7,339 bases of DNA from Streptomyces katrae (GTDB taxonomy: Bacteria > Actinomycetota > Actinomycetes > Streptomycetales > Streptomycetaceae), in assembly GCF_000966975.1 (NCBI RefSeq), contig NZ_JZWV01001021.1, positions 1 to 7,339 on the forward strand, in the 5' to 3' direction. The notes below the pieces were generated by a model. That model made no database searches and was not told where the DNA came from. It worked only from the letters and a program-made list of their open reading frames with translations. Position 1 is the stretch's first letter, and the number at the start of each line of letters is the position of its first letter. The position numbers and the translations under genes are program-made. Below, piece by piece: positions 1-6,222 of this stretch.

Positions 1-542
1 ACTGCCACCCGTTCCGTCACGGCCGGTGGCTGTGGATGCACAACGGAGCCATCGCGGACTTCCCCCGGCTGCAGCGGGACCTGTGCATGGCCGTCGACCC
101 GGCGCTGTTCCCGTTCATGGAAGGCTCCACCGACTCCGAGGTGATGTTCTACCTGGCGGTGACCTTCGGGCTCGACCAGGACGTCCCGGGTGCGGTCGCC
201 AGGATGGCCGGGTTCGTGGAGCGGCTCGGCAAGGAGCACGGGGTGCTGGAGCCGCTCCAGATGACGGTGGCGGTCAGCGACGGGCAGCGGGTCTGGGCCT
301 TCCGGTACTCCAGTCAGGGCGCGTCCCGGTCGCTGTTCTACAGCAGCCGCGCCGACACCGTCCGCCACTTGCACCCGGATCTCGGCTACCTCCGCGAAAT
401 CTCCGACGACACCCGGATCGTGGTGTCCGAGCCGCTCGGAGATCTGCCCGGGATGTGGAACGAGCTTCCCGAGGCGAGCTGTGCCGTCATCCCCTCCGGG
501 CCGGAGCCGGACTACCTCCCCTTCCTGCCCGACCCGGGCTGA
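1..542 (+). CDS. Class II glutamine amidotransferase, C-terminal part (5' truncated)
   Basis: The gene is cut by the left edge. The reading frame is open from base 3 and ends with TGA at 540-542, leaving about 179 codons. The first visible residues, CHPFRHGRWLWMHNGAI, match the conserved core of N-terminal-nucleophile class II glutamine amidotransferases of the YafJ/EgtC-like type, where a HNG motif follows the WLWMHNG strand. The catalytic N-terminal Cys and the first part of the domain lie outside the window. Family members hydrolyse glutamine to release ammonia or act as related amidohydrolases; the substrate cannot be told here. The ATG codons at 36 and later are internal, because the conserved motif begins before them. 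The gene converges on the polyprenyl synthase, with only 21 bp between the two stops. The family call is fairly sure; the specific function is unknown. Confidence 0.82.
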   Translation, partial: CHPFRHGRWLWMHNGAIADFPRLQRDLCMAVDPALFPFMEGSTDSEVMFYLAVTFGLDQDVPGAVARMAGFVERLGKEHGVLEPLQMTVAVSDGQRVWAFRYSSQGASRSLFYSSRADTVRHLHPDLGYLREISDDTRIVVSEPLGDLPGMWNELPEASCAVIPSGPEPDYLPFLPDPG

Positions 543-558
543 CCCCTCCCGAACCCGA

Positions 559-578
559 ACCCGCTATCGCTCGCGGGT
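559..578. terminator. Weak hairpin between convergent genes
   Basis: ACCCGC at 559-564 and GCGGGT at 573-578 form a perfect 6-bp stem with an 8-nt loop. It lies in the very short gap between two convergent genes and overlaps the stop of the minus-strand gene. There is no T-tract. It could act as a small bidirectional terminator, but a 6-bp GC stem is common by chance in DNA of this composition. Confidence 0.25.
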
Positions 579-1682
579 GACGCTCCAGGCCGGCATGTGC
601 TCGAAGAACGCCACGGCGTCCGGCCGCCAGCGCTCCCGCCACGTGGCGGTCCGGGCCGCGGCCTGGCGCGCGTAGCGCTCGGCGTCAGCGCGCAGCTGCC
701 GGTCGATGCCGTGCGCCCGCGCGATGTCGCGGATGCGGTCGAGGGTGTCGGCTTCGCAGTCCGGGGCTCCCAGGGCCGCGTCCAGCAGTTTGCGTTCGCC
801 CGTGTCGCAGACGGCCAGGAGGGCGCGGACGACGTAGCTGCGGCGCCCGGAACGGATGTCGGAGCCGACCGGTTTGCCGAGGGATTCCGGGTCGCCGAAC
901 AGGTCGAGCCAGTCGTCGTGGATCTGGTTGGCGATCCCCAGGGCGGTGGCGTAGCGGCGCAGTTCGGCGTCGTGCGGGGCGAGGTCGGCACCGGCGGCGA
1001 GCAGGCCGAGACGGAGTGGGGCGAGGATGGAGTAGCGGGTGGACTTGTACTCGGTGACCTCGTGCAGGAGCTCGATGTCGGGCGCGGGGTGGAAGTCCCG
1101 TTCCAGATCCAGGAGTTGGCCTGCCACGGTGGCAGCGGCGGCGTCGGCCTGGACGGCGGCCATGGCCAGGGCGCGGTCGGGGGGCAGGGCGCCGGTGAGC
1201 AGGACGCGGCCGGCGAGGAAGGCGGCCAGGTCGCCCGCGAGGACGGCGAGTGCGAGCGCGGTGCCGGGCCGGTCCGGGAAGTCCTGGCGGTACGCGTAGT
1301 AGGTGGAGGGGCCGCCGCGGCGTGTGGGTGCGTCGTCGATGATGTCGTCGTGGATCAGGCCGTGGGTCTGCAGCAGTTCGATGCTGATGGCGGCTTCGTC
1401 CAGTCCGGGCACGCTCCCGTCGGTGACCAGGGCCGCCGCTTCGTGGAGCAGGGTCACGCGCAGCCGCTTGCCGCCGCGCAGCGACAGCTCGCGCACCAGC
1501 TGGAGGGCGCGGGCGGGGAAGGTGCCGTGCCGCGGTATCTCCAGGGAGCTGCTCGCGGGGTCGGTCAGGGCATCAAGGTAGGTGGCGAAGCGGGCGTCGA
1601 ACCGGCGCTGATGGCCGGCCGCGCGCCGCCAGGCGGCGGTGATGGCGTCGTTCACCGGCCCAGCCTGCCACGTTCCACGCAC
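564..1682 (-). CDS. Polyprenyl (geranylgeranyl-type) diphosphate synthase
   Basis: This 372-residue protein is a trans-isoprenyl diphosphate synthase, which condenses allylic diphosphates with isopentenyl diphosphate in the cytosol. The family signatures appear in order: GGKRLR (70-75), the first Asp-rich motif DDIID (112-116) followed by RRG, GQ (188-189), KST (213-215), and the second Asp-rich motif QIHDDWLDLFGD with DDWLD at 256-260, then GKPVGSDIRSG (269-279). The residue five before the first Asp-rich motif is His107, not an aromatic residue. In this family that argues against a strict farnesyl product and for C20 or longer, but chain length is inference. The GTG start at 1682 is preceded by GGGGAGG with 9-nt spacing; a second GTG at 1655 has no good site. 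It lies 57 bp downstream of merR on the same strand, behind a hairpin. No terpene cyclase, phytoene synthase or menaquinone gene is visible to reveal its pathway. Confidence 0.9.
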   Translation of the reverse strand: MRGTWQAGPVNDAITAAWRRAAGHQRRFDARFATYLDALTDPASSSLEIPRHGTFPARALQLVRELSLRGGKRLRVTLLHEAAALVTDGSVPGLDEAAISIELLQTHGLIHDDIIDDAPTRRGGPSTYYAYRQDFPDRPGTALALAVLAGDLAAFLAGRVLLTGALPPDRALAMAAVQADAAAATVAGQLLDLERDFHPAPDIELLHEVTEYKSTRYSILAPLRLGLLAAGADLAPHDAELRRYATALGIANQIHDDWLDLFGDPESLGKPVGSDIRSGRRSYVVRALLAVCDTGERKLLDAALGAPDCEADTLDRIRDIARAHGIDRQLRADAERYARQAAARTATWRERWRPDAVAFFEHMPAWSVTRER

Positions 1683-1705
1683 CGCACGCCGCCTCCCCGG
1701 GTCCC

Positions 1706-1731
1706 TGGAGGGGGCCCGGCAGGCCCCTCCA
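1706..1731 (-). terminator. Hairpin between merR and the prenyl synthase
   Basis: TGGAGGGGGCC (1706-1716) pairs with GGCCCCTCCA (1722-1731) around a 5-nt loop. This gives a 10-bp GC-rich stem with one bulged G. It lies in the 57-bp gap between the merR stop and the GGGGAGG ribosome binding site of the prenyl synthase. No U-tract follows, but many actinobacterial terminators lack one. It may end or attenuate the SDR-merR transcript, or act as an RNA processing or stability element. Confidence 0.5.
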
Positions 1732-1739
1732 CTACCCGG

Positions 1740-2114
1740 TCACGCCCTCGCCGGACGGGGCGTCGTCGCCTCCCCCTGGCCCAGCGCCTCGCGCAGCCGG
1801 TCGCGTGCGGCCGTCTGTGCGGCGACCCGGGCCTCCAGGACGGCGAGCCGCCGGCGGGCCACCGCCAGGCCTTCCGGGGAGGGCGGCCCGGCTGCGACGT
1901 CACCGTCCAGGCAGGGCAGGAAGACGCGTACGTCGTCCAGGGTGAGCCCCGCGTCGAGGAGGGTCCGGATGTTGCGGACCCGGACGACGGCACGCTCGTC
2001 GTAGACCCGGTAGCCGTTCGGCAACCGCTCCGAGGAGATCAGCCCGGCGCCCTCGTAGTGGCGCAGGGCGCGGGCGCTCGTTCCGGTGGCCTCGGCCAGT
2101 TCCCCGATCAGCAT
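1740..2114 (-). CDS. MerR-family transcriptional regulator
   Basis: This 124-residue DNA-binding regulator has the standard MerR layout. A helix-turn-helix spans residues 1-20 (IGELAEATGTSARALRHYE), a wing 31-40 (LPNGYRVYDE), a second helical pair to about 68, and a long dimerisation helix about 83-112. There is no sizeable effector-binding domain. The only Cys is Cys68 in FLPCLDGD, so thiol or metal sensing by a Cys cluster is not supported. MerR proteins dimerise on palindromes lying between the -35 and -10 elements and distort the promoter. A perfect palindrome of that kind lies upstream of the adjacent SDR gene (2905-2928), so this protein probably controls its own operon. Its ATG at 2114 follows the SDR stop by 12 bp, with only a weak GAG-type ribosome binding site, which suggests translational coupling. 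The ligand is unknown. Confidence 0.9.
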   Translation of the reverse strand: MLIGELAEATGTSARALRHYEGAGLISSERLPNGYRVYDERAVVRVRNIRTLLDAGLTLDDVRVFLPCLDGDVAAGPPSPEGLAVARRRLAVLEARVAAQTAARDRLREALGQGEATTPRPARA

Positions 2115-2126
2115 CCGGTCATGCTC

Positions 2127-2891
2127 TCAGGCCACGGACGCGCCCCCGTCGACGGGGAGTACGACCCCGGTCACGAACGAGGCACCCGGGTCCGCGAGCC
2201 GGCACACCGCCCAGGCGATCTCCTCGGGCCGTGCGATCCGCCCCAGCGGGGTGTGGGCCAGCTGCCAGGCCCGTACCCGGGCGGCCTGTTCGGGGCTCAG
2301 CCCCTGGTGTTCCCCGATCGGGGTGTCCACCGCGCCCGGCGCCACCGCCACGACCCGTACGCCACGGGGGGCGAGCTCCACGGCCCAGCTGCGGGTGAGG
2401 GTGTCCAGGGCGGCCTTGGTCGCGGCGTAGACGGACGCTCCGGGCCACGCCCGCTGTCCCACCGCGGTGCTCACGTTCACGACGACCCCCGACCCGGACG
2501 CCTCCAGCGCGGGCAGCGCGGCCTGGGTGAGCAGCACCGGTGCCACGAGGTTGACGGCCAGCTGCTCGGCGACGTCACCGGCGACCACCCGGCCGAGGGC
2601 TGCGCCGCGCACGATCCCGGCGTTGTTGACGAGCACGTCCAGCCGTCCGTGGGCCCCGAGCACCTCCCCGACGATCCGCTCCGGTTCGCCGGACCCGCCG
2701 ACGTCGCCGGCCAGCACCCGTATCCCGGGATGGCCTTCGGCGGTCTCCTCCAGTGGTGCCTTCCGCCGTCCGACGACGACCACGCGGTCCCCGGCTGCGG
2801 CGAAGGCCCGCGCGGTGGCCCGCCCGATCCCGGTACCGGCCCCGGTGACGAGGACTACGCGCCGACCGGTGTCGTTCTGATCCATGTCCAT
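2127..2891 (-). CDS. Short-chain dehydrogenase/reductase (SDR), NADP-type
   Basis: From the ATG at 2891 this is a 254-residue classical SDR, the usual family length. It carries the cofactor motif TGAGTGIG (16-23), NNAG (89-92), structural Asn114, catalytic Ser141 and the YAATK catalytic pair Tyr155/Lys159. A C-terminal FVTGVVLPVDGG stretch is typical of 3-oxoacyl reductase-like members. Arg42-Arg43 after the second strand suggest NADP(H) preference (inference). The substrate is unknown. The frame stays open up to 2990, but the longer form would run through the palindrome and -35 box, so it is rejected. ATGs at 2891 and 2885 are both possible, and neither has a GGAGG-like site. The predicted promoter puts the transcript start within a few bases of 2891, so a leaderless mRNA is likely. 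It is the first gene of an SDR-merR unit. Confidence 0.9.
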   Translation of the reverse strand: MDMDQNDTGRRVVLVTGAGTGIGRATARAFAAAGDRVVVVGRRKAPLEETAEGHPGIRVLAGDVGGSGEPERIVGEVLGAHGRLDVLVNNAGIVRGAALGRVVAGDVAEQLAVNLVAPVLLTQAALPALEASGSGVVVNVSTAVGQRAWPGASVYAATKAALDTLTRSWAVELAPRGVRVVAVAPGAVDTPIGEHQGLSPEQAARVRAWQLAHTPLGRIARPEEIAWAVCRLADPGASFVTGVVLPVDGGASVA

Positions 2892-2904
2892 GGGGTGAGG
2901 GAAC

Positions 2905-2928
2905 GACCTTGTCACCAGTGACAAGGTC
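2905..2928 (-). promoter_or_regulatory. MerR-type operator: perfect 24-bp palindrome
   Basis: On the coding (minus) strand GACCTTGTCAC and GTGACAAGGTC form a perfect 11-bp inverted repeat separated by TG. The left arm overlaps a TTGACC -35 hexamer (2930-2925). With an 18-20 bp spacer, as MerR-controlled promoters have, the -10 would fall around 2899-2906, although no good TANNNT is present there. The repeat resembles known MerR-family sites that start TTGACCTT. It lies 14 bp upstream of the SDR start, and a merR gene is next in the operon. Binding by that MerR is inference from position and symmetry. Confidence 0.72.
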
Positions 2929-3020
2929 AAGCCCCGCGAACCGGCGGCGGCTCCGGTGGCGATGGTGCCCGGCCCGGTCCGCCCGAACACCGCGGCCGGA
3001 GACGGACGGCCCTGTCGTCC

Positions 3021-4553
3021 TCAGACCGGTCGGCCGTGCGCGCCGCCGGCTTCCGGGGCGGCGGGGTGCGACCCGGTCATCAGCGCCGTGTAGAGCAGCA
3101 GGGAAGCGGCCAGGCCCACCACCCAGCCGTAGTCCGCCAGCGGCTTCAGGAAGGGGATCAGGCCCGCTTCGGGGAACGGGCCCTTGCCGGGGGCCGAGTG
3201 GGAGCCGCCGATGGCCAGTACGCCGCCGACCACGAACGCCGCCAGCGCGCGGAGGTTCCAGCCTCCCGTGTACCAGTACGGGCCACCCTCCCGGTAGAGG
3301 TCGGGCAGCGAGAGCCGGGTGCGGCGTACGAGCCAGTAGTCCGCGATGAGGACGCCCGCCACGGTGCCGAGCAGCCCGCCGACCAGGCCCAGCCAGGTGA
3401 AGATGTACAGCTCCGGGGTGGACGTCAGCTTCCACGGCATGATCAGCACGCCGACGACGCCGGTGATCAGCGCGCCCCGGCGGAAGTCGATCAGGCGGGG
3501 GGCCAGGTTGGCCAGGTCGTAGGCCGGGGAGACGACGTTGGCCGCGATGTTGACCGAGATCGTCGCGACGAGGACGGTGACCAGGGCGAACAACAGCCCG
3601 AAGACGCTGTCGGTCTTGGCGACGAGCTCCACCGGGTCCCAGACCGCGGTTCCGTACACCGCCTCCGAGCCGGAGGTGACGAACACCGACAGCAGCGCGA
3701 AGAGGGTCATCGTCGTGGGCAGTCCGAGGGTCTGACCGAGGATCTGGGAGCGCTGGCCGGCGCCGAAGCGGGTGAAGTCGGGGATGTTGAGGGAGAGGGT
3801 GGACCAGAAGGCGATCATCCCCATGAGGGCGGGGAAGAAGACCGCCCAGAAGTCCGCGCCCCAGCCGAGCCGGGACGGCTGGTCGAGGAGTTCTCCGAAG
3901 CCGCCCGCCTTCACCCCGATCCACACGAGCAGGGTCAGCGCGCCGACGATGACGAAGGGGGCGGCCCAGTTCTCGAAGCGCCGCAGGGCTTCCATCCCCC
4001 GGTGGATGATGGCGAGTTCGAGGGCCCAGAAGACGATGAAGCACAGCCACAGCGTCCACGGCTCGCCGCCGATCTCGGCGGCCCCCGCCCAGCCGCCGAA
4101 GATCTTGCCGAGCAGGACGAAGATCCCGGACCCGCCGATCCACGTCTGGATCCCGAACCAGCAGCAGGCCACGGCCGCCCGGATGAGCGCGGCCATGTTG
4201 GCTCCGCGGACCCCGAACGGGGCGCGGGCCAGTACCGGGAAGGGGATCCCGTACTTGGGGCCGGCGTGCCCGGTGAGGAGCATCGGCACGAGCACGATGA
4301 GGTTGGCGAGCGCGATGGTGAAGACGGCCTGCTTCCAGTCCATCCCCAGCGCCACCAGCCCGGAGGCGAGGAGCCAGGAGGGGATGTTGTGCGCCATGCC
4401 GACCCACAGGGCCGTGAAGTTGTACGTCGTCCAGCGCCGGTCCGCGACCGGGACGGGGAGGAGGTCGGGGTTGGCGAAGCGGCCGTCGGAGGGGACTTCG
4501 CCGGGGGCGAGCTCGACGCGGTCCCCGGTCTCGGTTCTCGGGCGGTCTGGCAC
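3021..4553 (-). CDS. NCS1-family nucleobase/hydantoin/allantoin-type permease
   Basis: This 510-residue integral membrane protein with about 12 hydrophobic segments belongs to the nucleobase:cation symporter-1 family. The N-terminal signature NPDLLPVPVADRRWTTYNF (28-46) followed by ALWVGMAHNIPSW (48-60) is diagnostic. CCWFGIQTW (130-138) carries Trp132 and Gln136, which match the substrate-stacking Trp and hydrogen-bonding Gln of the hydantoin transporter Mhp1. The second Trp region is FWSTLSLNIPDFTR (249-262), and the Asn-rich SVNIAANVVSPAYD (333-346) matches the later binding helix. It likely imports a purine, pyrimidine, allantoin or hydantoin with a cation. No catabolic genes are nearby to decide the substrate. 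The GTG start at 4553 is preceded by GAAGGGG (4569-4563) at 9-nt spacing. It is divergent from the deacetylase and lies 129 bp upstream of the SDR, with no strong terminator seen between them. Confidence 0.92.
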   Translation of the reverse strand: MPDRPRTETGDRVELAPGEVPSDGRFANPDLLPVPVADRRWTTYNFTALWVGMAHNIPSWLLASGLVALGMDWKQAVFTIALANLIVLVPMLLTGHAGPKYGIPFPVLARAPFGVRGANMAALIRAAVACCWFGIQTWIGGSGIFVLLGKIFGGWAGAAEIGGEPWTLWLCFIVFWALELAIIHRGMEALRRFENWAAPFVIVGALTLLVWIGVKAGGFGELLDQPSRLGWGADFWAVFFPALMGMIAFWSTLSLNIPDFTRFGAGQRSQILGQTLGLPTTMTLFALLSVFVTSGSEAVYGTAVWDPVELVAKTDSVFGLLFALVTVLVATISVNIAANVVSPAYDLANLAPRLIDFRRGALITGVVGVLIMPWKLTSTPELYIFTWLGLVGGLLGTVAGVLIADYWLVRRTRLSLPDLYREGGPYWYTGGWNLRALAAFVVGGVLAIGGSHSAPGKGPFPEAGLIPFLKPLADYGWVVGLAASLLLYTALMTGSHPAAPEAGGAHGRPV

Positions 4554-4630
4554 GGGCGCACACCCCTTCGGGTCGGGTGGAGCTCTCGGTCAGGACGGGG
4601 ACCGGTCCGCGGCGAGCGGCTCGCGCTCAC

Positions 4631-4654
4631 GGTCGCGGTCGCGGTCGCGGTCGC
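4631..4654. repeat. Hexamer microsatellite (GGTCGC)x4
   Basis: Four perfect tandem copies of GGTCGC, flanked by degenerate copies on the left. Read on the minus strand it encodes alternating Asp-Arg within a 30-codon frame (4682 to 4590). Short tandem repeats like this can vary in copy number by slippage. Here six-base units would keep any reading frame intact. Confidence 0.7.
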
Positions 4655-4752
4655 CCGGTGCCTCGTCCTGGGTCCGCTCCATCGTGTCGCCCCGGGCGGG
4701 TGCGGAGCCAGAGGGACACCGCCCCTTCGTGGCCTCGCCACCCGCGGCGGGC

Positions 4753-4776
4753 GGAGGGCAGGAGGGCAGGAGGGCG
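4753..4776. repeat. Three tandem GGAGGGC(A/G) octamers
   Basis: Copies lie at 4753-4760, 4761-4768 and 4769-4776. The first two are identical GGAGGGCA and the third ends in G. The repeat lies in the divergent intergenic region, about 120-140 bp upstream of the deacetylase start. No role is evident. Confidence 0.6.
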
Positions 4777-4802
4777 CCTGACCGGGGGGGGATCACCCGG
4801 GT

Positions 4803-4868
4803 GCCCGGCACGGCTGCGGTGGCTTGCTCCCGCGGCTCTCGCACACTCGTGGGAGCGCCGTGCCGGGC
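4803..4868 (+). promoter_or_regulatory. Two-tier inverted repeat upstream of deacetylase
   Basis: GCCCGGCACGGC (4803-4814) and GCCGTGCCGGGC (4857-4868) form a perfect 12-bp inverted repeat. Nested inside, GCTCCC (4826-4831) pairs with GGGAGC (4851-4856), which abuts the outer right arm and leaves an 11-nt bulge on the left. The element ends 12 nt before the deacetylase GAGGGAG ribosome binding site. Both flanking genes read away from it, so it is not a terminator for either. It could be a structured 5' leader or an operator. Confidence 0.45.
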
Positions 4869-4895
4869 GGCGCGGTGTCCGAGGGAGTGACCGCG

Positions 4896-5660
4896 GTGGA
4901 TCTGGGACGACGCGCCGTACTGGCGGCGCTGCCCGCTGTGGGGCTGATGGGCGGCTCGCGCGCTGTCGCCGCGCCCGCGGCCCGGAGGCGGGTCGGTGCC
5001 GTGGGTCCTCGGCCCCCGGCCTCGCTGCTCGGGCGGGAGATCCGGCGGCTGCCGACGTCCCGCCGGGTGGTGGCGCTCACCTTCAACGCCGCGTGGGACG
5101 AGAGCGGGCTCGCCGCCGTCCTGGCGGAGCTGCGCCGCCGGAAGGCGCCCGCCACGTTCTTCCCCACCGGCGAGTACGCCGAGGCCCGTCCGGCGGCTGT
5201 GCGGGCGATGGCCGAGGCCGGGCACGGGCTGGGCAACCACTCGTACAGCCACCCGTACTTCGACGGGCTGAGCACCCGGGAGCGGGCGCGGGAGGTCCGG
5301 GAGGCGGACGAGGCGATCCGTACGGCGTCCCGGGTCGAGCCCCTCCCGTTCTTCCGGTTCCCGTACAGCTCCACCACGCAGGACGCGGTCGCGGACGTCA
5401 ACGACCTGGGCTACGCGGCGATCGAGTTCACCAACGACACGAACGGCTACCTGGGACCGGCCGGGGGCATGACCGTGGACCGGGTGGTCCGCAGGGCGGT
5501 GGACTCCCTGGGGCCCGGGGCCATCCTCCAGATGCACGTCGGGAGCAGCACGGGTGACGGCGTCGTCCTCGATGCCCAGGCCCTGCCGCGGATCATCGAC
5601 GCGGCTCTGGAGGAGGACTGCGCGATCGTCGACCTGCGCGAGTTCCTCACGGCGCCGTGA
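4896..5660 (+). CDS. Polysaccharide deacetylase-like (CE4/NodB-fold) exported protein
   Basis: The GTG at 4896 follows GAGGGAG (4881-4887) at 8-nt spacing and gives 254 residues. The frame is open back to a TTG at 4824, but that start has no such site. The N-terminus, with GRR at residues 4-6 followed by AVLAALPAVGLMGG and an AVAAPA region, looks like a twin-arginine export signal cleaved near residue 26. The NodB fold is visible: ALTF (60-63), PATFFPTG (85-92), the metal-binding motif HSYSH (115-119), RFPY (154-157), and LQMH (211-214). The usual TFDDGP is replaced by TFNAAWDESG (62-71). The catalytic first Asp is therefore Asn64, and the only nearby acid is Asp68 or Glu69. CE4 enzymes remove N-acetyl groups from peptidoglycan or chitin-like sugars. 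Here activity is uncertain, since this variant may use altered chemistry or only bind sugar. The gene stands alone and ends at a strong terminator. Confidence 0.88.
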   Translation: MDLGRRAVLAALPAVGLMGGSRAVAAPAARRRVGAVGPRPPASLLGREIRRLPTSRRVVALTFNAAWDESGLAAVLAELRRRKAPATFFPTGEYAEARPAAVRAMAEAGHGLGNHSYSHPYFDGLSTRERAREVREADEAIRTASRVEPLPFFRFPYSSTTQDAVADVNDLGYAAIEFTNDTNGYLGPAGGMTVDRVVRRAVDSLGPGAILQMHVGSSTGDGVVLDAQALPRIIDAALEEDCAIVDLREFLTAP

Positions 5661-5727
5661 GCGGACCGGACCACCGCGGGGGCCGCCCGGCACCGGTCGG
5701 CTCGGGCGGCCCGGGAGTGCGGTCCGC
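5661..5727. terminator. Bidirectional terminator between convergent genes
   Basis: A perfect 10-bp GC stem, GGGCCGCCCG (5680-5689) with CGGGCGGCCC (5703-5712), has a 13-nt loop. It is nested inside a second perfect 7-bp pair, GCGGACC (5661-5667) with GGTCCGC (5721-5727). The structure starts right after the deacetylase stop and ends 6 bp before the stop of the convergent DUF2267 gene, so it can serve both. There is no U-tract, as is common in actinobacteria. Confidence 0.75.
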
Positions 5728-5733
5728 GTGGCG

Positions 5734-6189
5734 TCAGGGCCTGGCGGCGGTCGTGAGCTCGGCCTGGCCGAAGAGGAGGGCGTAGCCGCCGGGGAGGCTG
5801 CGCAGGATGCGGGCGAGGAGCTCCGGGCCGGCGAGGCGGGCGACGACGGAGAGGACGGCGCCGGTCTCCCAGCGGGCGACGGCCTGGGTGGTCCCCGCGC
5901 GCGAGGCGAGGTCCTTGACGAAGCCCCAGCCGGTCAGCTCGTCGAAGGCGGGCACCTGCGCGGTCAGGACGAGGGCGGCCTCGGTGGGGAGGCGGGCGGC
6001 CAGGTCGACCCTTTCCTCGCCGGTGAGCCGGCGGCCGAGCCCGGCCAGGACGTGGTGGACGGCTTCGGCCGCGCGCGTGGTGTCGGGGTAGGCGCCCTCG
6101 TAGCGGACCGCTTCCAGCATCTGCTCGTACGTCATCGCCGGTGCGGTGCTGCGGAGTTCAGCCTGGTCGAACACGGGTCTGCCTTTCAT
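5734..6189 (-). CDS. DUF2267 family protein (second copy)
   Basis: This 151-residue, mostly helical protein is recognised as DUF2267 from its N-terminal helix MTYEQMLEAVRYEGAY (19-34), a middle block GRRLTGEERVDLAARLP (52-68), and a C-terminal block AVLSVVARLAGPELLARILR. It is paralogous to the upstream DUF2267 protein: both end in AVLSVVA, then L-P-x-GY-x-LLFG. There is no signal peptide, membrane helix or catalytic motif, so it is probably cytosolic. The start is uncertain. ATG 6189 has only pyrimidine-rich sequence before it, GTG 6174 is preceded by AAAGG at 7-nt spacing, and ATG 6135 would begin exactly at the conserved core. It is the last gene of an Hsp20-DUF2267-DUF2267 unit, 33 bp after the previous stop, so it is probably induced together with Hsp20. 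Its molecular function is unknown. Confidence 0.82.
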   Translation of the reverse strand: MKGRPVFDQAELRSTAPAMTYEQMLEAVRYEGAYPDTTRAAEAVHHVLAGLGRRLTGEERVDLAARLPTEAALVLTAQVPAFDELTGWGFVKDLASRAGTTQAVARWETGAVLSVVARLAGPELLARILRSLPGGYALLFGQAELTTAARP

Positions 6190-6222
6190 GTCGATGGCGA
6201 AAGGGGGGAGGTGGATACGGGG

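Larger units (their letters stand above)
4554..4895. other. Divergent intergenic region rich in repeats
   Basis: This 342-bp stretch lies between the divergent permease and deacetylase genes. It holds the permease ribosome binding site (4563-4569), a hexamer repeat (4631-4654), three near-identical octamers (4753-4776), a perfect 10-bp palindrome CACCCGGGTG (4794-4803), and a large two-tier inverted repeat (4803-4868). A 30-codon minus-strand frame at 4590-4682 encodes an Asp-Arg dipeptide run, but it lacks a convincing ribosome binding site. I could not identify convincing -10/-35 pairs for either gene. Confidence 0.55.

Noticed and set aside
597..2921. 774-codon plus-strand open frame antisense to the prenyl synthase, merR and SDR genes
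   Set aside because: It is the shadow of three recognisable minus-strand genes in GC-rich DNA. Its translation is low-complexity Gly/Val/Gln/Arg with no domain.
2892..2990. N-terminal extension of the SDR to 2990
   Set aside because: It would place the palindromic operator and -35 box inside the coding region, and the extra residues do not belong to the SDR fold.
2994..3011. Short GGCCG/CGGCC stem after the permease stop
   Set aside because: Only 5 bp in very GC-rich DNA, too weak to call a terminator.
2575..4563. 662-codon minus-strand frame overlapping the permease and SDR
   Set aside because: Arg/Pro-rich out-of-frame shadow; the real proteins are in the neighbouring frames with full motifs.
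3036..4781. 581-codon plus-strand open frame antisense to the permease
   Set aside because: The translation is rich in Glu/Gly/Arg/Asp and lacks domains, while the opposite strand encodes a clear NCS1 permease.
4824..4895. Longer deacetylase starting at TTG 4824
   Set aside because: The GTG at 4896 has a GAGGGAG at 8-nt spacing and opens directly with a Tat-like signal; the extension overlaps the inverted repeat.
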